A stretch of 39,461 nucleotides of DNA from assembly GCF_006483445.1 (NCBI RefSeq), contig NZ_PPPT01000248.1, forward strand, positions 1 to 39,461. Reading direction: 5' to 3'. The stretch comes from Bradyrhizobium guangdongense. Lineage in GTDB: Bacteria > Pseudomonadota > Alphaproteobacteria > Rhizobiales > Xanthobacteraceae. Below are positions 21,561 through 29,797 of the stretch, one piece after another. Each line of letters starts with the position of its first letter. Positions within the stretch are counted from its first letter, which is position 1. The notes under the pieces are model-generated. The model saw nothing but the letters and a program-made list of their open reading frames with translations. It ran no database searches and had not been told where the DNA came from. The position numbers were made by a program, and so were the translations under genes.

Positions 21561-22745
21561 TCATCCCTTGACCGCACCAAGCAGGACGCCCTTGGCGATA
21601 TAGCGCTGCAGCACGATCGCCATGATGATCACGGGAAGGATCATGATCATGATGATGGCACACATCTCCCACCAGAGGATGCCACGCTCGCCGGTGTTCT
21701 TGGCGGCAACCATGATCGGCATGGTCTGGGCCTTGGCCGTCGTGAGGAAGATCGCGAACAGATACTCGTTCCAATTGAGAATGAGCGTCAGCAGGGTGGT
21801 CGCGGCGAGCCCCGGACGGGTCAGGGGCAGCACGATGTCCCAAAATATCTCGAAGCGTGACGAGCCATCGAGCTGTGCCGATTCCTCGAGTTCAATGGGA
21901 AGATTCGCAAAGAAGTCATGCATGAGCCAGACGACGATCGGCAGATTGGCGACCGCATAAACGATGATCAGCGCGAGATGCGTGTCGATCATGCGGACGG
22001 ACTGGAACATCATGTAGACGGGAATGATGACGACGATCGGTGGCAGGATGCGCTGGGACACGATCCAGAACAGGATGTCGTTATTTCCGAGCGTCGTCTT
22101 GAAGCGCCGCCCCAGGCTGCGGGCCAGCAGGAAAAACAAAGCGAGGGCAACCGAGCCTGAGATCGCCCAGTGAACATCGAAATAATTGGAGGCGACGATC
22201 GCCACCAGGGACAGCAGCACGAACGCCACGATATTCCCGAATTTCGGCCTGTAGCTGATGCGCGCCAGCGCGTAGGCCGCCATGGACCCGACCGCAATGC
22301 AAAGCGCGGTGGCGCCAAAACTGATCACGAAGGAATTGGTATAGGCGAGGTAGACCTTGCAGATCTGCGGCTCCATTCGTTCGATCGTGACGATCGGCGA
22401 CAGAATGAAGGCGAAGAGGTTGTTGACCAGCAGGACAAGCTGGCGGCCGATCGACCAGGCATCGCAATTGGGGTCCGTGGCGAATTGCGCCGTCCAACCC
22501 TTCAGCGTCGGCTGGAAATCGACAAACGGGATAAAGAACGGCCCGTTATTGACGGTCGCCGCATCCTTGAAGGCCGTGATGACCACCCAATAGATCGGAA
22601 ACAGCACGAACAGCGACCAGAACAGCAGGATGGCCCAGGCCACAAGGTTGGCCATCAGGGACATCTTGCCGACCGCAGGCGGCTCGAACAGGCGCTGTCT
22701 CAGGGTCCGGTGGTCCCTGGAAAGCTTGTAACCCGGCCCGCTCAT
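21561..22745 (-). CDS. ABC transporter permease 2 (MalG-like) with extra membrane segments
   Basis: ATG 22745 overlaps the stop of the first permease gene in ATGA. The 394 residues contain an N-terminal membrane helix (AILLFWSLFVLFPIYWVVIT), a long periplasmic loop (about 55-110), and the permease core. The core carries the ATPase-contact EAA loop, ESAQLDGSSRFEIFWDIVLP. MalG-type permeases are usually about 270-310 residues. The excess is partly the loop and partly an insert of some 55 residues between ALARISYRPKF and the ILPP region. That insert holds two more hydrophobic stretches, IVAFVLLSLVAIVASNYF and ISGSVALALFFLLARSLG. Function is inner-membrane channel half. The substrate is not predictable. 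Confidence 0.9.
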   Translation of the reverse strand: MSGPGYKLSRDHRTLRQRLFEPPAVGKMSLMANLVAWAILLFWSLFVLFPIYWVVITAFKDAATVNNGPFFIPFVDFQPTLKGWTAQFATDPNCDAWSIGRQLVLLVNNLFAFILSPIVTIERMEPQICKVYLAYTNSFVISFGATALCIAVGSMAAYALARISYRPKFGNIVAFVLLSLVAIVASNYFDVHWAISGSVALALFFLLARSLGRRFKTTLGNNDILFWIVSQRILPPIVVIIPVYMMFQSVRMIDTHLALIIVYAVANLPIVVWLMHDFFANLPIELEESAQLDGSSRFEIFWDIVLPLTRPGLAATTLLTLILNWNEYLFAIFLTTAKAQTMPIMVAAKNTGERGILWWEMCAIIMIMILPVIIMAIVLQRYIAKGVLLGAVKG

Positions 22746-23899
22746 GCCCGCGCCCCTCTGATGCGTTTGAGGACCACAAAGTTGAAGAACGAGGAGCACA
22801 CGACGACGGTCAGGATCAGGAGCAGATAAGCCACGGCCGCGGAATCGCCCATGTTGTTGGCGCGCCAGAGAAACAGCGAATGCAGCGTCATGGACTCCGT
22901 GGCGATCCCGGGCCCGCCGGCCGTCATGATGTTGGGCAGATCCACGATCTTGAACGCCTCGATCATGCGAATGAGCATGACGGTTGCGGCCACGGGAAGA
23001 ATCTGCGGCCAGGTGATCTCGCGAAAAATCTGCAAGCTCGAGGCGCCGTCGACCTGGGCGGCCTCGACATGATCCTTGGGCACGTTCTCGAGAGCTGCGA
23101 GCAGAACGATGAAGATGAAGGGGATCCACTGCCAGGAGTCGCCCAGGATGACGAACCAGCGCGCGGCCCAGGCGTCGGTCGACCACGCCCAATTGCCGAG
23201 ACCAACGAATTGCCAGAACGGCTGGAACGGACCTTTGGTCACGTCCAGGATCATCTTGAAGGCATAGCCCACGCCGAGCGGGGTGATCATGAGCGGGATG
23301 AAGAACAGGACGCGGAAGAAATTCTTGCCGCTCACGGGCTGCGAGCACAGGAACGCCAGCATCAGGCCGATGACGAACTGGATGGAGCAGCCGACGACGA
23401 CATAGAACAGGGTGTTGAGCAGCGTGCCCCACTGGTTGCCGGAAAGGAGAGTGGCGGCGAACAGAAGCGCAATGAACATCGCCATGGCGGCGCTGATCAA
23501 CCGCCCGGCGAGGCCAACCCAGCCGGTTCCGCTGACGACGGCGCGATAGAGCCACCACGAGAGGGCGCCGGCGATCACGAGGCTGAAGACCCAGCCGGCG
23601 ATGCTCATGCTGGTGAAGCGGCCGAGGAAGTGAACCTGCTGGTTGCCGGCAAATTGCGCCGCAAAATTCTCGAACCAGACCGTCCGGAATTTGAGACCGG
23701 TGGCCGAGAACCTGACATGGCTGATCGCAAAGACGATGGTGTAGAAGGTCGGGAAGATCGCAAAGAGCAGGACGAGCGTCACAGCCGGGGCGATGAAGAA
23801 CGTCCGCGAATGGCGGTCAAGCCACTCGCCCCAGCTTTCACTCCGAGAAAGTCCAGCCGGGGAAATCCCCGGCTGGCCCGCAGCGGTCCCATCAAGCAT
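22742..23899 (-). CDS. ABC transporter permease 1 (MalF-like) with extra membrane segments
   Basis: The 385 residues start at ATG 23899, 9 bases after the binding-protein gene. The first helix is FIAPAVTLVLLFAIFPTFYT. The core has PLMITPLGVGYAFKMILD and the EAA loop EAAQVDGASSLQIFREITWP, and the last helix is YLLLILTVVVCSSFFNFVV. As in the partner permease, the usual length (about 290-310) is exceeded. Between SLVIAGALSWWLYRAVVS and the TLFYVVVGCSIQFVIGLMLA helix lies an additional hydrophobic segment, LISAAMAMFIALLFAATLLS. The two permeases would form the membrane channel of the importer. Confidence 0.9.
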   Translation of the reverse strand: MLDGTAAGQPGISPAGLSRSESWGEWLDRHSRTFFIAPAVTLVLLFAIFPTFYTIVFAISHVRFSATGLKFRTVWFENFAAQFAGNQQVHFLGRFTSMSIAGWVFSLVIAGALSWWLYRAVVSGTGWVGLAGRLISAAMAMFIALLFAATLLSGNQWGTLLNTLFYVVVGCSIQFVIGLMLAFLCSQPVSGKNFFRVLFFIPLMITPLGVGYAFKMILDVTKGPFQPFWQFVGLGNWAWSTDAWAARWFVILGDSWQWIPFIFIVLLAALENVPKDHVEAAQVDGASSLQIFREITWPQILPVAATVMLIRMIEAFKIVDLPNIMTAGGPGIATESMTLHSLFLWRANNMGDSAAVAYLLLILTVVVCSSFFNFVVLKRIRGARA

Positions 23900-23908
23900 C
23901 AGGCTCGC

Positions 23909-25384
23909 TCACTTCGCAGGTCCGACGGCGAGTGCCATCTGCTTGATCTGCTCGTCGCGGCCAAAATCCTTGGTGATCTTGTCCCAACCGGCCTCGATGT
24001 TCTTCAAGGCCTCGTCCACGGTGATCTCGCCGGCCATATAGCGCGCCAGCTCGGTGTCGAGAACGACGCCGGTGTACTGCTGCGCTCCGGGGATCTTGAG
24101 GTCCGACGACATGTTGGGGTTGTTGAGGGCATCGTTGATGGCGCCCATGTAGTTCTTGGCAAGGCCTTCATCCATGCCCGATTTCACCCAGAGGTCCGTG
24201 CTCTTGAGCTGGCTGAGGCGGTACGGGTTGAAGCCGGTCCAGCCCATGGTGACGTCGACGTTGGATTGCTCTTTCTGGCTGACGTACGACAGGAAGTCGT
24301 AGGCTGCCTGCTTGACCTTGGCACTCGACTTGGCGTTGACGGCACCGGCCCAGCCACCAAAGGCCGAGAACGGAGCATAGTTGACGCCGTCGATCGCGTT
24401 CGGCGCGGACTCCTTGCTGACAGGAACGAGCTTGCCGGTCTTGCGGTCCAAAACTTCCTTCGAACCGACATTGGTGGCGTAGAGCTTGTTCTTGATCCCC
24501 TTGGCGTCGTCTTCGAGCTGCAGCGGACCCGGATCGCCCCATTCGATCAGGAGGCCGCAGCGGCCTGCCTTGAACAAGGCGCGGGTGTCGCCGATGTCCA
24601 TGTTGAGTTCTTCAGGCGGTCCGTATTTGCTCGTCTCCTTGTAGAGCTCGAAGGCCTTCTTCCAGCCGGCGTTGTTGACGAGCGGCTTCATCGTGGCGTT
24701 GTCGAACTGAAAACCCTGGGCCGTACCCTGGGTCTGAACGATCGTCGACGCGATCGTCTGGATGGCGAAATAGCTCTGCGCGTTGCGCTTCTTGAAGATG
24801 CAGGAACCGTAGCCCGGCTTGCCGTCGCCGCTCATGTCCTGGCCGTTGATCGCCTTGGCGATGGCGAGATAGTCGTCCCAGGTCTTGGGCGGCTGCAGCT
24901 TGTTCTTTTCCAGGATGTCCTTGCGGTAATAGACCATCTGGAAGTCGCCATCGACCTGGATCACCATCGTCTTCCCGCCGATCTTCTGGGCAAACTCGCG
25001 GAAATAGGGCGCGATGTCCTGGAGGTCGATCTTGCTGTCCTTCGCGATGTAGGGATCGAGGTTCTCGAGCAAGCCTGCCGCCGCGAGCTCCACGCCCCAG
25101 CCGGCAGCGAAGATGGCAACGTCGATGGAGTTCGTTCCCGTGGACCAGTCCTGCTGGACCTTCGGGAAGATCTCGGCATACGGCACTTCGTTGACGATGA
25201 TCTTGGCGCCCGTCAGCTTCTCGAATTCCTTGCCGCGCTGGGACACGGCGCCGGCGATGACGGGTCCCGGACGTGTCAGGATGTTGATGGTGATGCCGTC
25301 ATACGGGCCGGCGCCGGCGATGCCTGACCACCCGCACAGGGCGACAGCCGACGCGGCAGCTGCCGCGAGCTTCCGAATGTCCAT
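23909..25384 (-). CDS. Extracellular solute-binding protein, family 1
   Basis: ATG 25384 follows GGGAGGG, a strong ribosome site, consistent with the high amounts needed of a binding protein. The 491-residue precursor has a Sec signal peptide (MDIRKLAAAAASAVALCGWS, cleavage near AGA-G at 25). The mature part has the family 1 pattern: GKEFEKLTGAKIIVNEVPYA, then DVAIFAAGWGVELAAAGLLE, then YYRKDILEKNKLQPPKTWDD. The segment GFNPYRLSQL is typical of the hinge side. Such proteins bind oligosaccharides, polyols or glycerol-phosphates in the periplasm. The specific ligand is not readable. It is the first gene of the four-gene importer operon, and the 162 bases upstream hold the promoter. Confidence 0.93.
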   Translation of the reverse strand: MDIRKLAAAAASAVALCGWSGIAGAGPYDGITINILTRPGPVIAGAVSQRGKEFEKLTGAKIIVNEVPYAEIFPKVQQDWSTGTNSIDVAIFAAGWGVELAAAGLLENLDPYIAKDSKIDLQDIAPYFREFAQKIGGKTMVIQVDGDFQMVYYRKDILEKNKLQPPKTWDDYLAIAKAINGQDMSGDGKPGYGSCIFKKRNAQSYFAIQTIASTIVQTQGTAQGFQFDNATMKPLVNNAGWKKAFELYKETSKYGPPEELNMDIGDTRALFKAGRCGLLIEWGDPGPLQLEDDAKGIKNKLYATNVGSKEVLDRKTGKLVPVSKESAPNAIDGVNYAPFSAFGGWAGAVNAKSSAKVKQAAYDFLSYVSQKEQSNVDVTMGWTGFNPYRLSQLKSTDLWVKSGMDEGLAKNYMGAINDALNNPNMSSDLKIPGAQQYTGVVLDTELARYMAGEITVDEALKNIEAGWDKITKDFGRDEQIKQMALAVGPAK

Positions 25385-25546
25385 AGGTCCCTCCCGTGTC
25401 GATTTTTTTGAAGTGCCGAGCCTTAAGCTCTCGCAATTCCCAGCCTACAGCATTTCGCTGTCCGGAAAAGCCTATGCAACTTTAATTTGCCGATTGACGC
25501 CTCATCCCGGGGGGCGATGTGCAAGCGCAGCAAGACCCGGCTGCGC

Positions 25547-27508
25547 TCACGCCGCGTAAGTCGCCCGCTGCTTCTTCGGGTCGAGCAGCGACGGCACCTG
25601 ATCGGCCGCCATCGGCCGGCCAATGAGATAGCCCTGGACTTCGTCGCAACTGATCTGGCGTAGATATTCGAGCTGATCTGATGTCTCGACGCCTTCGGCG
25701 ACCACGCCGATCCTTAAGTCCTGCGCCAGTGAGATCACCGACTTCACGATCGCGGCGCAGTCCGGCTGCACCAGCATGTCGCGGATGAAGGACTGGTCGA
25801 TCTTGATGCGGCTGAACGGCAGCTTGCGCAAATAGGTGAGGGAAGAGAATCCGGTTCCGAAATCGTCGAGCGCGACGGTGACGCCGAGTTGCAGCAGCGT
25901 GTTGAGGATCGATTCCGCCGAGCCATATTTCGACAGCAGCATCGATTCCGTGATCTCGACCTCGAGGCGGTGCGGGGCGACGCCTGCCTCGGTCAGCGCC
26001 TGTACGACGGTCTGGAGGATGCCGGTGTTGTGAAACTGTGCCGCCGAGAAATTCACGGCGACCCGGATATCTCCCGGCCACTCCGCCAGCGTTGCGCAGG
26101 CGCGACGGATCACCCACTCGCCGATCTCGTGGATCAGCCCGGTCTCCTCGGCGATCGGAATGAATTCGCTGGGCGGGACCAGTCCGCGTTGCGGATGCTG
26201 CCAGCGCAGCAGGGCCTCGAAGCCGGTGATCCGGTTTTCGCCGAGACTGAGGAAGGGCTGATAGACCAGGAACAGTTCGTCGCGCGCAATGGCGCCCTCA
26301 AGGTCCGATTGCAGCGCCTTGCGGTCGCGTGACGCCTTGTCGTCGGCCGCCTCGAAGAAGCAGACCGTGCCCGGTCCGGCCTTCTTGGCGCGGTAGAGCG
26401 CAGCATCGGCGTTCTTCATGATGTCGAGCGGGGTGTTGCCGTCCCGCGGGGCCAGCACGATGCCGACGCTGGTCGCCCCCAGGATCTCGCGGCCCTCGAA
26501 CAGGAACGGCTCGGTGAAAGCAGCGACGAAGCGCTCGGCGATATCGAGCGCGTCCTCCGGCCGAGCGAGGTTGGACATGACAAGCGCGAACTCGTCGCCG
26601 CCGATGCGTGCGACATGCTCGGCTGCGCGCGTGCAGCGTTGCAGGCGGCTTGCGACCTGGACCAGGAATGCGTCGCCGCCGGGGTGGCCGAACTTGTCGT
26701 TGACCTCCTTGAAGCGATCGAGGTCGAGCAGCAGCACCGCAAATTCTTCGCCCGACAGGGCCAGCCTCTTCAGGGCGGCGTCGAGCGTCTCGTTGAAGGC
26801 GATGCGGTTGGGCAGATGCGTCAGGGGATCCTGCCGGACCGTCCGCTCCGCTTCGAGCTGCCGGACCACACGACGCGTGAAGGCGATGGAATTGACGAAC
26901 ACGCCGCGCAGCAGCACGGTTCCGTAGACCACGACCAGAAAGCCCATCAGTAGATAGGCCGGATCGCCGTCGCTGGAGAGGCAGATGCCGATGCCGACGA
27001 AGAGGGGGCTCGTGAACGCGATCGCCGCGATCGGGATCGTGGAGAAGGCAAGCGCGCCGCCCGCCAGCATGCCGGCGCAAAGACAGGTGATGACCAGCTG
27101 GCCGCCGGTCGAGGCGTTGGCGAAGAAGGCCACCGGAACAATTCCCCAGGCGGTGCCGAGGAGGAATGCGTTCCGCACTAGCCGATGCATGGCGCGACGC
27201 GACACGAATTGCGGTTTTGTGATCCGGCGCGAGGCGTGAGATTGCAGGCCGAACAGGATCGCCGCGCCGGCAACCGCAACGGCCCAGACCAATGCAAAAG
27301 TCCGGTCCGGCGAGTGCCACAGTGCAATGGCGAGGACCGCGGCATTGCAGGCGTTGGCCAGCATGATGCCGACGGAGTAGCCGAGCACGAGCGACATCTG
27401 CTCGGCGCGGACATGGCCGGCCGTGGCTTCGTCGGTTGCGGGTCCGCCAAAGACGGACAGTTCGCCGGCGAACAGCCGCGCGAAGTAAGAGGTCAGTTGG
27501 GTCCGCAT
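25547..27508 (-). CDS. Membrane GGDEF-EAL protein (c-di-GMP cyclase/phosphodiesterase)
   Basis: About 653 residues from ATG 27508. ATG 27526 is also possible. The N-terminal 220 residues hold some five or six hydrophobic helices (for example GIMLANACNAAVLAIALW, then TFALVWAVAVAGAAILFGL). A GGDEF domain follows with intact IGGDEFA. The inhibitory I-site is degenerate, RAAE instead of RxxD. The EAL domain has the catalytic motifs FEALLRW, NFSAAQFHNTG, EITESMLL, LDDFGTGFSSL, KIDQSFI and EGVET, all intact. So both halves could be active, the cyclase without product inhibition. It controls local c-di-GMP levels and hence motility or biofilm. It is downstream of the importer operon on the same strand but separated by that operon's promoter region, so it is a single unit. 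Confidence 0.92.
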   Translation of the reverse strand: MRTQLTSYFARLFAGELSVFGGPATDEATAGHVRAEQMSLVLGYSVGIMLANACNAAVLAIALWHSPDRTFALVWAVAVAGAAILFGLQSHASRRITKPQFVSRRAMHRLVRNAFLLGTAWGIVPVAFFANASTGGQLVITCLCAGMLAGGALAFSTIPIAAIAFTSPLFVGIGICLSSDGDPAYLLMGFLVVVYGTVLLRGVFVNSIAFTRRVVRQLEAERTVRQDPLTHLPNRIAFNETLDAALKRLALSGEEFAVLLLDLDRFKEVNDKFGHPGGDAFLVQVASRLQRCTRAAEHVARIGGDEFALVMSNLARPEDALDIAERFVAAFTEPFLFEGREILGATSVGIVLAPRDGNTPLDIMKNADAALYRAKKAGPGTVCFFEAADDKASRDRKALQSDLEGAIARDELFLVYQPFLSLGENRITGFEALLRWQHPQRGLVPPSEFIPIAEETGLIHEIGEWVIRRACATLAEWPGDIRVAVNFSAAQFHNTGILQTVVQALTEAGVAPHRLEVEITESMLLSKYGSAESILNTLLQLGVTVALDDFGTGFSSLTYLRKLPFSRIKIDQSFIRDMLVQPDCAAIVKSVISLAQDLRIGVVAEGVETSDQLEYLRQISCDEVQGYLIGRPMAADQVPSLLDPKKQRATYAA

Positions 27509-27706
27509 TCCAGAGCCTAGCAGCATTTGGCCGTTTCCCGGCTCGGGTCGGAGATTTCGCTGCAAACCTTTGACGAACTATGAACTATCCCACTTTGGTG
27601 AAATCACTTGGATGCGATGAGTGCGACGAACGTGCAGTATCGATAACAAATCGATACAAATGCGATGGGTGTGAGAACAGCGCTGCGAAAGCTTAAGGGG
27701 TTGTCC

Positions 27707-28657
27707 ATGAGCGATCCTTCAGCCGATGTTTCCCGGACCGTCGAATACACCATGGACAAATGGCGGATGGACCGCGTGCCATGGGGCCTATGGGGCTGCG
27801 TCGCCGGCCTCGCATTCGTGCTTCACGCCGAGAGCCACGGCGTCAATGGCGCGGCTCTGGCTGCCGTCTATGTGGTCCTGCTGGGTGTGGTGTTCGCAGG
27901 CTTTGTGCTCACGGTCCTGATCGGACAGTCCGACCTGCCGCTTCCGCTGGATTTCTTGATCGGCCTCCTCATCCTGATTGCCGTCACGATCGTCATCAGC
28001 GCCGTTAGCCTCGCCGTCGGCGGATCGATCGGCCGCTCCGGCTACGTCGGCGTCTCCCGCAGCCTCTATTGGAGCAACATCGTCAACCCGCCGCCGAATG
28101 TTTTCGGCTGGATGCTGATCTACTTCGGATTGGGGTGGATCGGGTTCGCGCTCTATCGGCACGTCTACGCGGACCGGCCGATCATCACGCTGTCTCCCGT
28201 GTGCATCCAGTTTCACAGGCCCTGGCTGAACGGTCTGTCCATTCCCTGGCAGGAGGTTTGGGGGGTAGGGCGCCTGGAGATCGCGCTGGCGTCGGGAGTG
28301 CCGTTCATCGCTCCGAGTGCGGCCGTCCTGGTCGGTAAGGATTTCTATGAGCGGTCCATCGCGCCAAAGCGGAGCTTCTTCGAGCCTCCCGGTGCGGACG
28401 CGATGTTCCGGCCGAAGGGAGCGATGATGCAGGTGGTGCTGAACAGCGCCGACATGACCGTTACACCTGAGGAGTTCCTCGGGCCCGTCGAGGCGCGGTG
28501 GAAGGCATTTCGGGATCGGTCCGGGCCTCAGCACGATGGCTCAACCGGCACCTCGATCGTCTATGGGCGCTGGTCGATCGACGGCTCCCTGTGGCAGGCC
28601 GTTCAGTTTCTTGCGCCTGTCGTCGGCCTGGTGGTTGTCGCGCTGACCGCGCTATAG
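27707..28657 (+). CDS. Polytopic membrane protein, function unknown
   Basis: ATG 27707 has AAGGGG 8 bases upstream. The frame to 27665 adds an unlikely basic leader. The 316 residues contain about four helices in the first half (WGLWGCVAGLAFVL, AAVYVVLLGVVFAGFVLTVL, FLIGLLILIAVTIVISAVSL and FGWMLIYFGLGWIGFALY). A soluble domain of about 130 residues follows, and a last helix ends the protein (FLAPVVGLVVVALTAL). The soluble part starts ITLSPVCIQFHRPWLNGLSI and then PWQEVWGVGRLEI. This looks like a small beta-domain of the PH-like kind that sits next to membrane helices in many bacterial unknowns. No family is recognised. It is divergent from the GGDEF-EAL gene. Confidence 0.68.
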   Translation: MSDPSADVSRTVEYTMDKWRMDRVPWGLWGCVAGLAFVLHAESHGVNGAALAAVYVVLLGVVFAGFVLTVLIGQSDLPLPLDFLIGLLILIAVTIVISAVSLAVGGSIGRSGYVGVSRSLYWSNIVNPPPNVFGWMLIYFGLGWIGFALYRHVYADRPIITLSPVCIQFHRPWLNGLSIPWQEVWGVGRLEIALASGVPFIAPSAAVLVGKDFYERSIAPKRSFFEPPGADAMFRPKGAMMQVVLNSADMTVTPEEFLGPVEARWKAFRDRSGPQHDGSTGTSIVYGRWSIDGSLWQAVQFLAPVVGLVVVALTAL

Positions 28658-28671
28658 CGGTCCCAAGATAC

Positions 28672-29037
28672 TCAGCCCGCCATCTGCCTGGGATCGTAGA
28701 AGAAGCGCTCCTCGATCAGCTTGTCGCCGCGCCAGGTCTGCCAGGCGATCTCCTCCAGCGTCCGCGTCACGCCTTCGGCGTTGGTGAAGAAGAATTTCCA
28801 GCGCGAGGCGACGTGGTCACCATCGATCAGGCTCGGACCGATGCGCACCGCCTTGACCTCCCTGGTGCGCGCCAGCACGGCGCGCTCCTTGGCGACGAGG
28901 TTGTCGCGGCCGACCACGGGCTCGGCCAGGTTCTCATAGGTCGCGGCGTCAGGCGTGTAGTAGTCGAGGATCGCGCCGACGAAGTCGCCATCCTCCAGCC
29001 GCTTCGCAAAGGCTTCGACGATCTCACGGCTCGGCAT
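28672..29037 (-). CDS. SnoaL/NTF2-like small protein
   Basis: The 121 residues form one NTF2-like cone: the N-terminal helix REIVEAFAKRLEDGDFVGAI, then LDYYTPDAATYENLAEPVVG, then RWKFFFTNAEGVTRTLEEIA, ending KLIEERFFYDPRQMAG. Members act as polyketide cyclases, isomerases or ligand-binding proteins with the pocket inside the cone, and the substrate is not predictable. ATG 29037 has GGGAG upstream. The gene is divergent from a TetR gene across a 34-bp palindrome and so is probably its main regulatory target. With the GMC oxidoreductase downstream of tetR it could serve in the breakdown of an unidentified compound. Confidence 0.88.
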   Translation of the reverse strand: MPSREIVEAFAKRLEDGDFVGAILDYYTPDAATYENLAEPVVGRDNLVAKERAVLARTREVKAVRIGPSLIDGDHVASRWKFFFTNAEGVTRTLEEIAWQTWRGDKLIEERFFYDPRQMAG

Positions 29038-29061
29038 CGCGGTGCTCCCTCGGATAAAAAC

Positions 29062-29095
29062 CGACTGTTGGTCGGTAAATACCGACCGTCAGTCG
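29062..29095. promoter_or_regulatory. TetR operator, 34-bp inverted repeat
   Basis: Left arm CGACTGTTGGTCGGTA (29062-29077) and right arm TACCGACCGTCAGTCG (29080-29095) match as inverted repeats in 14 of 16 positions, with a 2-base spacer AA. The core GGTCGGTA-AA-TACCGACC is perfect. It lies between the starts of the SnoaL-like gene (29037) and the tetR gene (29142). TetR repressors usually bind exactly such palindromes between divergent genes and repress both. Confidence 0.88.
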
Positions 29096-29141
29096 AAAAG
29101 TCAACTGGCCGCGCGCTCCGGCTTCGACTACACAGGAACCC

Positions 29142-29732
29142 ATGGCAAAACAGGCGGAGCGGCGGGCTGCGACGACGGAGGCGATCCTCAGCGCGGCGCG
29201 TCGCCTGTTCGGGGCGCGGGGCTTTGCCGCCACCACCGTCGACGACATCGCCGAAGAGGCCGACGTCGCCAAGGGCGCGGTCTATCATCACTTCAAGACC
29301 AAGGAGGCGCTGTTCGAGGCCGTGTTCGATCAGGTCTCCCGCGATCTCGTGCAGGAGATCGATCGCGCGGTGCGCAGCGAAAAGGACGTGCTCGCGATGA
29401 TGGTCGCAGGCACCCAGCATTATTTTGCCGCGACCGCCAAGGGGGCGACCGGCCAGATCATTCTGCGCGATGGGCCGGCGGTGCTGGGCTGGGAGAAGTG
29501 GCGCGCGATCGACGCGCAGCATTTTGGCGGCAAGATGCCGCGCGCGCTCACGGCCGCCATGGAGGCCGGGCTGATCGCACGCCAGCCGGTCGAGCCGCTG
29601 GCGCGGTTGCTGCTCGGTGCGGTGACGGAGGCCGCGGTCGCCTGCGCCGGACGCGCCGATATTGCAAGGGCAGGGGCCGAATACGCCCGTGCGTTCAGGT
29701 CGCTGGTCGAGGCGCTGCGCCGGCGTGCGTGA
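29142..29732 (+). CDS. TetR/AcrR-family transcriptional repressor
   Basis: ATG 29142 has AGGAA 5 bases upstream. The 196 residues open with the TetR helix-turn-helix: RRAATTEAILSAARRLFGAR, then GFAATTVDDIAEEADVAKGA and VYHHFKTKEALFEAVFD. The C-terminal part is the helical ligand-binding and dimerisation domain (about 60-190), ending EYARAFRSLVEALRRRA. It should bind the palindrome at 29062-29095 and repress itself and the divergent SnoaL gene until a small lipophilic ligand appears. The GMC oxidoreductase gene starts 65 bases downstream on the same strand and may be under the same control. The ligand is unknown. Confidence 0.93.
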   Translation: MAKQAERRAATTEAILSAARRLFGARGFAATTVDDIAEEADVAKGAVYHHFKTKEALFEAVFDQVSRDLVQEIDRAVRSEKDVLAMMVAGTQHYFAATAKGATGQIILRDGPAVLGWEKWRAIDAQHFGGKMPRALTAAMEAGLIARQPVEPLARLLLGAVTEAAVACAGRADIARAGAEYARAFRSLVEALRRRA

Positions 29733-29797
29733 CTATGCTAAGGGACGTCAGATCGGAAACGCCCGCTTCCCAAATCAACAACAAGAACCGTCAAGCC

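Noticed and set aside
22880..25327. 815-codon rightward open frame over the importer operon
   Set aside because: Antisense to a permease and the binding-protein gene. The translation is charged and repetitive with no known domain.
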